Notes under the pieces: model-generated
The model's database searches: none
What the model saw: only the letters and a program-made list of their open reading frames with translations
What the model was told of the DNA's origin: nothing
Shown: one piece after another, positions 1-8,290 of the stretch
Numbering within the stretch: the first letter of the stretch is position 1
How the letters are laid out: each line of letters opens with the position of its first letter
Source of the DNA: Flavobacterium fragile
Lineage (GTDB): Bacteria; Bacteroidota; Bacteroidia; Flavobacteriales; Flavobacteriaceae
Length of the DNA stretch: 64,000 bases
Reading direction: 5' to 3'
Assembly: GCF_023634865.1 (NCBI RefSeq)
Contig: NZ_JAMLJN010000005.1
Span: 124,001 to 188,000 of the forward strand
Position numbers and translations under genes: made by a program

Positions 1-121
1 CATAAACTCTTGTACTGCTATCTAAAATGTCTCTTCCTTTTAAAAAATTGAATCCCCAAATAAATAATAAAATCGATACAATTACAAGGACAGCGGTTTT
101 GATTTCTCTTGTTAGTTTCAA
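1..121 (-). CDS. MCE/MlaD-family protein, N-terminal fragment cut by the window edge
   Basis: Only the first 40 codons are in the window. The reading frame starts at a TTG codon (119-121) and encodes LKLTREIKTAVLVIVSILL, then FIWGFNFLKGRDILDSS. This short basic N-terminus, single membrane anchor and FLKG motif are typical of Bacteroidota MlaD/MCE proteins, which carry phospholipids between the inner and outer membranes. No ATG lies in frame upstream before the amidase stop at 158, so TTG is the best start. It lies 36 bases downstream of the amidase gene on the same strand and is probably co-transcribed with it. The family call rests on the N-terminus alone. Confidence 0.65.
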   Translation of the reverse strand, partial: MKLTREIKTAVLVIVSILLFIWGFNFLKGRDILDSSTRVY

Positions 122-157
122 AGCGTTATATTTTTACAACAAAATTAAACTTTTATT

Positions 158-1279
158 TTATTTTATGGCATCGGTAATGCTTATTTTTATTCCGTCTTTA
201 TAAGCAACTATGAAAGCTGAAGAATAGCCTTTTTGCTTGGCTATTGTTAATTTTTGTTTGGCCAAGTCAAAGCTTTTTTCAGAAGCATAATAATACTTAT
301 ATAAATTTCCGGATTTTTCAAAAGAAATTGGTTCTAATCCTTTAAAATTTGATGGTATTACCTCAATTTCTTTTGTACTAGCAGAAATTTGAACTTTAAA
401 CACTATTCCTTTTTCCGTTTTATCTGTTTCAGTTTTAGTGATAATTTCTTTTTTAGGATTTTCTTTCACTACAATTTCCTCTCTTACCACAACTCTTTGT
501 TCTTCTTTTTCGTCATTATCAGAAGGATTGTGAAATTCATTTTTGTAATCAATTATAGCTCCTGCAATTGATGCTGCTAGCTTATCTTGACCTTCCTCTG
601 AATTTAAAAACTCACCTTCTTCTCTGTTCGAAATAAATCCCATTTCCACTAAAACCCTTGGCATAGTAATTTGACGAAGTACTAAAAACCCTGCTTGTTT
701 AACTCCTCTATTTTTAAAATCAGTAGTTTTCGAGAAAAAGTCCTGTACTCTTCCTGCCAACTCAATGCTTTGGTCCAAATGCTCTTCTTGAAGAATTGAA
801 ATTCCGATTACCGATTCAGGAGATTTTGGATCATAACCATCATATTTTACTTTATAGTCGGTTTCTAACGTTACTACTTCGTTTTCCGTTTTAGCCACTT
901 CTAAATTGGAAGCATTTCGAGTGATCCCCATTACAAATGTTTCACTACCAGAAGCTTCTAAATTCTTATTAGCATTGCAATGCACAGAGACAAAAATATC
1001 AGCTTTTGATTTATTAGCAATTTTAGCTCTTTGTTGTAATTCTACAAAAACATCGGTTTTACGAGTGTAAATAACCTCAATTTGTGGATCTTTTTCTAAA
1101 ATTGCTCCCACTTTTAAAACCGCTTTAAGCGCTATATTTTTTTCGATATTTCCATGATAAACAGCACCATAGTCTTTACCACCATGTCCCGCGTCCAAAA
1201 CTACTTTGAATTTGTGATTTTGACTGTAGCCAAAAAATACACTTAAAAAAAATATTGGAAAAATGATTTTCTTAAACAT
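158..1279 (-). CDS. N-acetylmuramoyl-L-alanine amidase (Amidase_3 family)
   Basis: A 373-residue secreted zinc amidase that cuts the bond between N-acetylmuramic acid and the peptide stem of peptidoglycan. Residues 1-19 form a signal peptide ending FGYSQ. The catalytic domain (about 25-245) shows the family's zinc and catalytic motifs: DAGHGGKD near residue 30, VSVHCNAN near 97, and VEMGF near 212. The last ~80 residues (FKVQISAST onward) look like a SPOR-type repeat that could bind denuded glycan. It follows a paralogous amidase by 11 bases, so the two form a tandem pair, probably in one operon with the downstream MCE gene. Periplasmic location is inferred. Confidence 0.9.
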   Translation of the reverse strand: MFKKIIFPIFFLSVFFGYSQNHKFKVVLDAGHGGKDYGAVYHGNIEKNIALKAVLKVGAILEKDPQIEVIYTRKTDVFVELQQRAKIANKSKADIFVSVHCNANKNLEASGSETFVMGITRNASNLEVAKTENEVVTLETDYKVKYDGYDPKSPESVIGISILQEEHLDQSIELAGRVQDFFSKTTDFKNRGVKQAGFLVLRQITMPRVLVEMGFISNREEGEFLNSEEGQDKLAASIAGAIIDYKNEFHNPSDNDEKEEQRVVVREEIVVKENPKKEIITKTETDKTEKGIVFKVQISASTKEIEVIPSNFKGLEPISFEKSGNLYKYYYASEKSFDLAKQKLTIAKQKGYSSAFIVAYKDGIKISITDAIK

Positions 1280-1290
1280 GATTCTAACTC

Positions 1291-2364
1291 TTAATTAGTA
1301 AATGTAACAATATAAGCTGATTTATACCCTTTTTTCTTTGCTTCTTCTAATTTTTTCTTACACTCATTGTAATCAGTTTCTTCACCATAATAATATTTGT
1401 ACAACTTCTTATCTTGTTCGAAAGTAATGCCTCTTAAACCTTTGAAATTTGAAGGTTTTATTTCCAACTTTTTAGTACCTGCTGAAATTTGTACCTTATA
1501 ATATGTTTGAGCCGATTTTGAAATTTCTTTTGGTACGTTTAGGGTTGTCGTAACTTCTGGAATTGAATTGTCTGATTGCGTTATATCCTTACCATCAAAA
1601 ACATCATTTTTGTAAGCTAAAATTGCCTTAGAAATAGAAACTGACATTTCATCTTTTCCCTTTTCTGAATCTAAATATTTTGCTTCTTCTGGGTGCGACA
1701 CAAAACCTAATTCAATAAGAACCCCGGGCATTACAGTGGCATCCAACACCCACAAAGGTTGTTGATGTACTCCTTTATCTTTTCTTTTTAATTCATTTTT
1801 AAATTGATTTTGAATCATAGTAGCAAATTCAATACTTTGAAGTAAAGATTCTTCTTGAACAATTTTTAAACCTATTAAAGTTTCGGGATTGTTTGGATCG
1901 AAACCTTTATACTTGTTCTTGTAATCTTTCTCCTGAAAAATTACGGCATTTTCAGTTTTAGCGATTTCTAAATTAGTTCCAGTTCTAGACATTCCCATTA
2001 CCAAAGTCATAGCACCTATAGGATTTCCAGCCTTAACCGAATTACAATGAACAGAAACAAATAAATTAGCTTTAGCCTTGTTAGCGATTTGAGCACGCTC
2101 TCTTAGCTCTACAAAAACATCTGTTTTTCGAGTATATACAACCTCAATTTCCTTATGACGTTCGAGAATTTTTCCTAATTTTAAAACTACATCTAACACT
2201 ACATCTTTCTCTTGCACTCCATTTTTAACAGCTCCTGGATCTTTACCTCCATGACCAGCATCCAAAACTACTTTAAATTTAGAGTTATTCTGACTAAAAC
2301 CTGTTGTTACACAAAAAATAAAGATAAATATGAACAAATAATTAGCATTTTTTTTAAATGGCAT
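1291..2364 (-). CDS. N-acetylmuramoyl-L-alanine amidase, tandem paralogue
   Basis: A 357-residue secreted amidase with the same architecture as the gene downstream. It has a signal peptide (residues 1-24, ending TTGFSQ), an Amidase_3 domain with DAGHGGKDPGA near 36, VSVHCNS near 102 and IELGFVSH near 217, then a linker and a C-terminal SPOR-like region (YYKVQISAGTKK). The two proteins are clearly similar along their whole length, so this is a local gene duplication with some divergence in the insert between the second and third motifs. It is transcribed divergently from lptD, with about 70 bases between the two starts. A shared theme of envelope growth is reasonable. Confidence 0.9.
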   Translation of the reverse strand: MPFKKNANYLFIFIFIFCVTTGFSQNNSKFKVVLDAGHGGKDPGAVKNGVQEKDVVLDVVLKLGKILERHKEIEVVYTRKTDVFVELRERAQIANKAKANLFVSVHCNSVKAGNPIGAMTLVMGMSRTGTNLEIAKTENAVIFQEKDYKNKYKGFDPNNPETLIGLKIVQEESLLQSIEFATMIQNQFKNELKRKDKGVHQQPLWVLDATVMPGVLIELGFVSHPEEAKYLDSEKGKDEMSVSISKAILAYKNDVFDGKDITQSDNSIPEVTTTLNVPKEISKSAQTYYKVQISAGTKKLEIKPSNFKGLRGITFEQDKKLYKYYYGEETDYNECKKKLEEAKKKGYKSAYIVTFTN

Positions 2365-2407
2365 AAAACAATTGATGGTATTATGAGTTATAATTTTATT
2401 AAAAGAT

Positions 2408-2415
2408 TATTTTTG
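2408..2415 (+). promoter_or_regulatory. Bacteroidota -7 element for lptD
   Basis: TATTTTTG matches TAnnTTTG. A transcript starting about four bases downstream would leave a 16-base leader before the ATG at 2435. No well-spaced -33 TTG is visible. Confidence 0.45.
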
Positions 2416-2434
2416 CAAAAAAATATATGTAAGT

Positions 2435-5164
2435 TTGACACTCCAAAAAGTGAGCCAAATTTTTACAAAAATACTATTAAAAGCATTGCATAACAAGATA
2501 ATTCATATCGTTTTTTCAGTAATTTTTCTAACATTGGGATCGCATTTGGCTTTTTCACAAGAAAATCCAGCATTAAATACAATCAATTTATCTAAAACCG
2601 ACTTAGAAAAAGTTAGAGATACTTCAAAAACAAATACTTCAAAAACAAATACTTCAAAAGCTGATACTCTAAAGAAGAAAAAACCTTTTCTTGACGGAGT
2701 TGTCAATATGAAAGCTAAAGAATATGAAAAGCTTGACCAAAAGAAAAAAACGGTAACTCTTCATGATGAAGCAGAAATTTACTATACCGATTTTGAGTTA
2801 AAAGCAGGGCGTATAGTTTTGGATTATGATAAAGACTTAGTATATGCTGGTCGTTTAAAAGATTCTTCAGGAAAATACATTCAAAGGCCTGTTTTTAAAC
2901 AAGGAAGTAATGTTGTCGAACCTGATTCCATAATCTTTCATACGAAATCCAAAAGAGCTAAAGTTTGGAATTCAAGAACACAACAAAGTGATTTGTTTAT
3001 TAAAGCCGAGATTTCCAAAAAAGAAAATGATTCGGTTTATTTTATGAGAAATGCCCGCATGACCACTTCAAAAAATGAAGAGGATCCTGAATATTATTTT
3101 TTAGTCAAAAAAGTAAAGTTTGTTCCGAAGAAGAAGGTTATCATCAACTCAACTCAAATGTATATTGCTGATGTGCCTACTCCTATTTGGTTACCTTATG
3201 GTTATTTTCCTATAACAGAAAATAGCGCATCTGGATTTATCATGCCAACACCCGGACAAAACAATCAGAAAGGATATTTTCTTCAAAACGGTGGATATTA
3301 TTTTGCGTTAAGCGAAAATTATGATTTAGCAGTTTTAGGAGATTACTTTACCAATGGAAGTTACGGATTACGAGCCGAGAGTAGCTATGCCAAACGCTAT
3401 AAGTTTAACGGAAGATTCAATTTAAGATTTGAAAACAATATTCAAAGTGAAAAAGGGTTCCCTGATTACACAAAATCAAGACAATACAATATCCAATGGT
3501 CTCATAGCCAAGATGCAAAAGCTGCAGCAAATTCAAGGTTTTCTGCTTCGGTAAATCTTGGTAGTAGTCAATATTACAGACAATCTGTGAATTTAAATAA
3601 CATTGGATCAAGTATTAATAATAATTTAAGTTCTTCTGTTTCATTCTCAAAAACGTTTCAAACAGTTCCTCAAGTAAACATGTCGCTATCTGCCACACAT
3701 TCTCAAAATACCAATACCCAGCAGATAGATATGACACTTCCTACTTTTCAAGCAAGTGTTGATCGAATATTCCCTTTCGCTTCCAAAGATGGGGTAAAAA
3801 AAGGATTGATTAAAAATATTAATTTTCAATATAACATAAGAGGTGAAAACAGAATCAGAACTACCGATTCGTTATTCTTTAAACCTCAAATGTTTAGAGA
3901 TGCTCGTTCTGGATTTCAACACTCTATTCCTATAAGCACCAACTTTAAAATTTTTAAGCATTTCAGCATTAGTGCTAATGCTAGTTATAATGAAGTTTGG
4001 ACAATGAATACGATAAGAAAGTTTTTCAGTCCAACAGCTAACAAAGTATTGACTGTTGAAGAAAAAGGTTTTGAATCATTTAGAACTTACAATTTTAACG
4101 TAGGAATTGGTACAACAATTTACGGGACATTCAATTTTGGTGAAGACAAGAAAATTCAAGCTATTCGACACGTAATTCGTCCAAATATATCTTATGGCTA
4201 CACCCCAAGTTTTGACCAATACTTTGAAAGATATGCATTGGATGCTTCTGGAATTAACTTTTCTGAGTATACTAAGTTTGATAATGGTTTGTTTGGTGCT
4301 CCATCAAATAGTATTTCAAATGCAATGAATATTTCGATGAGTAATACTTTTGAAGCAAAAGTAAAAGACAAAGAAAGTAAAAAGGGGGAGTCTAAAAAAG
4401 TAATGTTGTTGAATAATTTAAACTTTGCAACACGTTACGATTTTACCGCTGATTCTTTAAAACTTAAGGAAATTACTATGAGCGGTGGAACTCAATTATT
4501 CAAACAAAAAATGAATATCAACTTTGCAGCTGTATTTGACCCTTATGCTATTGATAATGCTGGAAGAAGAATTGAGAAATTTAACATCGACAATGGTGGA
4601 AGTTTATTGCGAATGCCAAGAGCTAACGTTACGGTTAATTACAGTTTTTCAAACACAGGTTCTGATAAAGGTAAAACCTCTGAACAAAATGTTCAAAATG
4701 GAGGTCGTGAAGATGATTTATTTGGAGTAGGTACTGATTTAAGTAACAATAGAAATAGTCTTTTTGATAAAGATAAAAAGAAAAAAGAAGGTGAAGAAAA
4801 TACGAATTCACAATGGTACAACACAAAATTACCTTGGGATTTAAGAATTGCATACTCCATGAATTATAACAACTCTAACAGACAGAATGAAATTGCCTCA
4901 CATTCCTTAATGGCATCGGGAAATATTGAAATGGCACCAAGATGGAAATTAGGTTTCTCTTCTGGATATGATTTTGTTCAAAAAGGAGTTACTTTTACTC
5001 AGTTACGTTTTGAACGCGATTTAGAAAGTTGGAGAATGAGTTTTAACTGGGTTCCTTTTGGAACCAATACGTATTGGGGCTTTTTCGTAGGAATTACTTC
5101 TTCTATTTTGAGTGATATTAAATACGATAAACGTCAACTACCAGATCGTACTTTCAGACAATAA
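2435..5164 (+). CDS. lptD: LPS-assembly outer-membrane protein LptD
   Basis: A 909-residue protein that inserts lipopolysaccharide into the outer leaflet of the outer membrane. After a signal peptide ending HLAFSQ (about residue 42) comes a Thr/Ser/Lys-rich linker. Next is an OstA-like beta-jellyroll domain (about 65-250, with repeated 'AEIYYTDFELKAG' and 'NARMTTS' type strands), then a long C-terminal beta-barrel that starts near PTPIWLPYGYFP and ends on a charged tail. The ATG at 2435 gives a long n-region. A TTG at 2486 (LHNKIIHIVF) would give a more usual signal peptide, so the start is uncertain. The ORF ends 16 bases before the RidA gene. Confidence 0.88.
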   Translation: MTLQKVSQIFTKILLKALHNKIIHIVFSVIFLTLGSHLAFSQENPALNTINLSKTDLEKVRDTSKTNTSKTNTSKADTLKKKKPFLDGVVNMKAKEYEKLDQKKKTVTLHDEAEIYYTDFELKAGRIVLDYDKDLVYAGRLKDSSGKYIQRPVFKQGSNVVEPDSIIFHTKSKRAKVWNSRTQQSDLFIKAEISKKENDSVYFMRNARMTTSKNEEDPEYYFLVKKVKFVPKKKVIINSTQMYIADVPTPIWLPYGYFPITENSASGFIMPTPGQNNQKGYFLQNGGYYFALSENYDLAVLGDYFTNGSYGLRAESSYAKRYKFNGRFNLRFENNIQSEKGFPDYTKSRQYNIQWSHSQDAKAAANSRFSASVNLGSSQYYRQSVNLNNIGSSINNNLSSSVSFSKTFQTVPQVNMSLSATHSQNTNTQQIDMTLPTFQASVDRIFPFASKDGVKKGLIKNINFQYNIRGENRIRTTDSLFFKPQMFRDARSGFQHSIPISTNFKIFKHFSISANASYNEVWTMNTIRKFFSPTANKVLTVEEKGFESFRTYNFNVGIGTTIYGTFNFGEDKKIQAIRHVIRPNISYGYTPSFDQYFERYALDASGINFSEYTKFDNGLFGAPSNSISNAMNISMSNTFEAKVKDKESKKGESKKVMLLNNLNFATRYDFTADSLKLKEITMSGGTQLFKQKMNINFAAVFDPYAIDNAGRRIEKFNIDNGGSLLRMPRANVTVNYSFSNTGSDKGKTSEQNVQNGGREDDLFGVGTDLSNNRNSLFDKDKKKKEGEENTNSQWYNTKLPWDLRIAYSMNYNNSNRQNEIASHSLMASGNIEMAPRWKLGFSSGYDFVQKGVTFTQLRFERDLESWRMSFNWVPFGTNTYWGFFVGITSSILSDIKYDKRQLPDRTFRQ
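2619..2663 (+). repeat. Three-copy 15-bp tandem repeat inside lptD
   Basis: The unit ATACTTCAAAAACAA occurs at 2619-2633 and 2634-2648, with a diverged third copy at 2649-2663. It encodes a repeated N-T-S-K-T type linker between the signal peptide and the periplasmic domain. Gain or loss of a unit keeps the reading frame. Confidence 0.85.
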
Positions 5165-5180
5165 TAGTAACCGTTACATT

Positions 5181-5561
5181 ATGAAAAAAATAATTCACAC
5201 CAAAAATGCACCTGCTCCTATAGGGCCTTACAATCAAGCAATTTTAGTTGGTAATACTTTATACACATCCGGACAAATTGCTTTAAACCCAGAAACTATG
5301 GAATTAGTTTTAGATGATATTGAAACTGAAACCAAACAAGTAATGGAAAATCTAAAAGCACTTTTGGCTGAAGCAGATATGACATTTGAAAATGTGATAA
5401 AAACAACCATTTTTATCATGAACATGGCAGATTTTTCTCGTATTAATGCGGTTTATGGAAGTTACTTTCACGAGGCAACAGCACCTGCTAGAGAAACGGT
5501 ACAAGTTGCTTGCTTACCAAAAAATGTAAATATTGAAATTTCTATAATTGCTGTTAAATAA
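5181..5561 (+). CDS. ridA: RidA family reactive enamine/imine deaminase
   Basis: A 126-residue cytosolic RidA (YjgF/YER057c/UK114) protein that hydrolyses reactive enamines such as 2-aminoacrylate released by PLP enzymes. Diagnostic stretches are NAPAPIGPYNQA near the N-terminus, YTSGQIALNPET, and APARETVQVACLPK near residue 105, which holds the conserved arginine. The open frame extends upstream into lptD, but the ATG at 5181 (MKKIIHTKNA) gives the normal family length. It lies 16 bases after lptD on the same strand and is probably co-transcribed. The terminator at 5582-5620 follows. Confidence 0.93.
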   Translation: MKKIIHTKNAPAPIGPYNQAILVGNTLYTSGQIALNPETMELVLDDIETETKQVMENLKALLAEADMTFENVIKTTIFIMNMADFSRINAVYGSYFHEATAPARETVQVACLPKNVNIEISIIAVK

Positions 5562-5581
5562 CTTTTAATTCAATGTAACAC

Positions 5582-5620
5582 AAAAAAAGAGTGATAAAGT
5601 ACGACTTCATTACTCTTTTT
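5582..5620. terminator. Bidirectional terminator between ridA and the SafE-like gene
   Basis: AAAAAGAGTGATAAAGT pairs with ACTTCATTACTCTTTTT (two G-U pairs) around a short loop. A and T runs flank both sides, so it can serve both convergent transcripts. Confidence 0.85.
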
Positions 5621-5633
5621 GTATTATTATGAA

Positions 5634-6335
5634 TTAGTGACAATCTGCCTCAGGCTGCACAAATAAACTCATATTACTTGGTGAAACGTAAGGAATATCT
5701 AAACCTAATCCTCTAATTATAAACAACATCCCAATAATAACAGCTACAAAAGGAATCGCTTTTTGAATAGTTCCTCTAAAAGAAAAGGAGATCAGATTAG
5801 AAATATAAACAACTGCAGCAAGCATCGGAATGGTACCAATTCCAAACAATATCATATAGAAAACACTCAAGGATAAACTTTGCATCGCTATGGCTCCAAA
5901 AAGTGCTACATAGACCATTCCGCAAGGTAAAAAACCATTCAATAATCCAATTGTAAATAATGATTTGTAGCTTTTATTTTTAAATTGTTGCCCTAAACTA
6001 GATTTTACTTTTGTAATGATTCGATAAATTGGTTTTGAAAAATTATATTTTGCAAATACCTTTTCAGGAACTAAAGCTACCATAATCATTAAAATTCCAA
6101 CAATTATAGATAGTTGTTGTTGCATTCCTGCTAAATAAAAACTTCTTCCTAAAAGTCCGAAAATTAAACCTAAGATTGCATAGGATGTTAACTTACCGAT
6201 GTGATAAGTTATTATTTGCGTTACTTTTTTAGCTTCATTAGTTCTATCCACCGGTAACATGATAGCAATCGGACCGCACATTCCTATACAGTGAAAACTA
6301 CTTATTAAACCAAATATGAAAGCGGAATACAACAT
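5634..6335 (-). CDS. SafE/UreH-like membrane protein of the cbb3 locus
   Basis: A 233-residue polytopic membrane protein with about six hydrophobic segments. The N-terminal motif SSFHCIGMCGPIAIMLP, with its paired cysteines and histidine, is the hallmark of the UreH_2/TauE-SafE-like family commonly found beside ccoG-ccoH in Bacteroidota. The family is linked to metal handling or cytochrome maturation, probably copper supply to the oxidase, but the exact transport activity is not established. It lies nine bases after ccoH at the end of the ccoG-ccoH unit, which supports a role in oxidase assembly. It ends in AD-C-H, leaving an extra Cys-His pair at the C-terminus. Confidence 0.78.
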   Translation of the reverse strand: MLYSAFIFGLISSFHCIGMCGPIAIMLPVDRTNEAKKVTQIITYHIGKLTSYAILGLIFGLLGRSFYLAGMQQQLSIIVGILMIMVALVPEKVFAKYNFSKPIYRIITKVKSSLGQQFKNKSYKSLFTIGLLNGFLPCGMVYVALFGAIAMQSLSLSVFYMILFGIGTIPMLAAVVYISNLISFSFRGTIQKAIPFVAVIIGMLFIIRGLGLDIPYVSPSNMSLFVQPEADCH

Positions 6336-6344
6336 GAGAGCAAT

Positions 6345-6794
6345 TTATTCGATTTTGAATGAATCTTTATTTAAGAATTTCACACCATCGTACTCCCAAT
6401 CGATAGAAATGTCCCAAAGACCGCTAGCCAAATTACTTTTAGGTATGAGCAAATGTGGACTAGATAATGAAAGCGGAATTTCAAAATCTAATTTTTGGCT
6501 AGACGGTCTATATAGGGACACTTTTCCATTTATTTTTGAATAATCGAAATCTGATGGAAATTCAATTCTAACTCCTTCAGAAGTTTTTTCGATTTTTACT
6601 TTATTTAGTAAAGCATTTGCATTTTCTTGTCTTTCTATTTCACTCTGAACCGTAGATTCTTTTTTATAATAATCCTCTACAACCAATTCATGATCATATT
6701 TATCATTTGATTGTACCTTAAATACATAAGATAAAATAAAAGTCATAAATAGTGCAAAAGCAATTACAATTCCGGTTCCCCAATTAAATTTCAT
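6345..6794 (-). CDS. ccoH: FixH/CcoH family cbb3 assembly protein
   Basis: A 149-residue single-pass membrane protein. Starting at the ATG 6794 (MKFNWGTGIVIAFALFM), one membrane helix (about residues 6-25) is followed by a periplasmic beta-sandwich domain. The latter contains the YKKES and GLWDISIDWEYDG stretches seen in FixH. An upstream ATG at 6857 would overlap the end of ccoG, and the 6794 start sits cleanly 16 bases after the ccoG stop. FixH/CcoH stabilises assembly intermediates of the cbb3 oxidase. It lies between ccoG and the SafE-like gene on the same strand. Confidence 0.85.
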   Translation of the reverse strand: MKFNWGTGIVIAFALFMTFILSYVFKVQSNDKYDHELVVEDYYKKESTVQSEIERQENANALLNKVKIEKTSEGVRIEFPSDFDYSKINGKVSLYRPSSQKLDFEIPLSLSSPHLLIPKSNLASGLWDISIDWEYDGVKFLNKDSFKIE

Positions 6795-6810
6795 AGTAGC
6801 AATTTTTTTT

Positions 6811-8229
6811 TTAATTAAAGTTTCTTGGACCTTGGAAATTAGTTGATGTTTCTTCAATTAATTTATCACCATTATACAATTCCAATTCTAAGTGAACTTT
6901 TTCGTCTTTTAAATCACGTTCCAAAATGTCGATGTATAATGTACCGCTAGTTAAACCTTGTTTTGGAACTTTTATAACAGGATTTCCAACCAATTTAATT
7001 TCACCTTTATAATTTACCAGTTTAACTGTTACATTATCAAACTCTTGGTCAGTTTTATTGACAATCTTAAAGGTATAAAAATTTCTGATTTTTTCACCGT
7101 TATGTTGGAATAACTGTCCAGACATTGGTAAGAAATTAGCCTCAACATCATTACGTAAAAACAACATTCCGACTAAGACCCCAATTAATAAGGTTAAAAC
7201 TGTAATATACCCTTTCATTCGAAGTGTTAGCTTGAATTTTTCTTTGTTTACAATTTCATCCTCGCTTGCATAACGAATTAAACCTTTAGGCAACCCAACT
7301 TTTTCCATAATGGTATCACACTCGTCAATACAAGCGGTACAATTAATACATTCTAATTGAGTTCCATTACGGATGTCTATACCCGTAGGACAAACTACTA
7401 CACATTGATTACAATCGATACAATCTCCGTGACCTAATGCAGCTCTGTCCTCTCCATTTCTCCATTTCTTTCTTCCGTTTGCGCCCTCACCTCTTACATG
7501 ATCATAAGCAACATTAATAGATTTATTATCTAAAAGTACCCCCTGCATTCTTCCATAAGGACAAGCGATGATACATACCTGTTCTCTAAACCAAGCGAAT
7601 ACAAAGTAAAAAACACCAGTAAAAATTAATAAAGCAATAAGTGTACTTAAATTGTTTTTTGGACCTTCGGTTACCATTTTGATAAGTTCATCACTGCTAA
7701 TCAAATACGCTAAAAAAACATTCGCAATGAAAAATGAAAAAATAAAAAAGATAGTCCATTTAGAAACTCTTTTTCTTATTTTTTCAGCATTCCACTCTTG
7801 TTTTGCTAAACGAATTTGAGCTCCTCTGTCTCCATCAATCCAATATTCGATTCGTCTGAAAACCATTTCCATAAAAATAGTTTGTGGACAAAACCAACCA
7901 CAAAAAATACGTCCAAAGGCAACAGTAAATAGTGTTAAACCTACTACTCCTACAATCATTGAAATTACAAACAAATGAAAATCTTGTGGCCAAAATGCAA
8001 ATCCGAAAATACTAAAACGGCGTTCCAATACATTAAACATCAGAAATTGATTTCCATGTATTTTAATAAAAGGAGAAGCTATTAAAAAAAGTAATAGAAA
8101 ATAACTTAATAATTTTCTTTTGTCATAAAAGAGTCCAGAAGGTTTCTTAGGATAAATAAAATTTCTCTTCCCTTCTGCATTGATGGTAGAAATGGTATCT
8201 CTAAAACTTTCGTCTGGTAAATTTGACAT
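6811..8229 (-). CDS. ccoG: Cytochrome c oxidase accessory protein CcoG (FixG/RdxA)
   Basis: A 472-residue polyferredoxin membrane protein needed for copper delivery to the cbb3 oxidase; homologues reduce copper. It has an N-terminal membrane region with FCGWFCPQTIFMEM (near 110). There are further cysteines in CIIACPYGRMQG, and two 4Fe-4S ferredoxin motifs in CIDCNQCVVVCPTGID and CINCTACIDECD (about 270-310). A last helix leads into a C-terminal Ig-like FixG domain. Length is normal. It lies downstream of ccoP but is separated from it by a strong terminator (8251-8285), so it may be expressed at a lower level than the structural subunits. Confidence 0.95.
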   Translation of the reverse strand: MSNLPDESFRDTISTINAEGKRNFIYPKKPSGLFYDKRKLLSYFLLLFLIASPFIKIHGNQFLMFNVLERRFSIFGFAFWPQDFHLFVISMIVGVVGLTLFTVAFGRIFCGWFCPQTIFMEMVFRRIEYWIDGDRGAQIRLAKQEWNAEKIRKRVSKWTIFFIFSFFIANVFLAYLISSDELIKMVTEGPKNNLSTLIALLIFTGVFYFVFAWFREQVCIIACPYGRMQGVLLDNKSINVAYDHVRGEGANGRKKWRNGEDRAALGHGDCIDCNQCVVVCPTGIDIRNGTQLECINCTACIDECDTIMEKVGLPKGLIRYASEDEIVNKEKFKLTLRMKGYITVLTLLIGVLVGMLFLRNDVEANFLPMSGQLFQHNGEKIRNFYTFKIVNKTDQEFDNVTVKLVNYKGEIKLVGNPVIKVPKQGLTSGTLYIDILERDLKDEKVHLELELYNGDKLIEETSTNFQGPRNFN

Positions 8230-8250
8230 GATCTAATTTATTTAAAGTTT

Positions 8251-8285
8251 AAAAAAGGTTTTGAGATGAACTCAAAACCTTTTTT
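8251..8285 (-). terminator. Intrinsic terminator between ccoP and ccoG
   Basis: AAAAAAGGTTTTGAG pairs perfectly with CTCAAAACCTTTTTT around a five-base loop, followed by a T run on the minus strand. It begins six bases after the ccoP stop. Only 21 bases separate it from the ccoG start. Confidence 0.85.
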
Positions 8286-8290
8286 ATTAA

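Noticed and set aside
389-571. Small plus-strand ORF inside the first amidase
   Set aside because: Phe/Ser-rich antisense reading of a real gene with no promoter or family match. The same holds for other short ORFs opposite large genes, such as 18776-18985 and 35894-36250.
2212-2493. Plus-strand ORF spanning the amidase-lptD gap
   Set aside because: It overlaps the amidase start and the lptD start in another frame and has low-complexity composition.
6795-6857. Longer N-terminus for ccoH starting at 6857
   Set aside because: It would overlap the ccoG coding end, and the protein begins like other FixH proteins at MKFNWGTG (6794).
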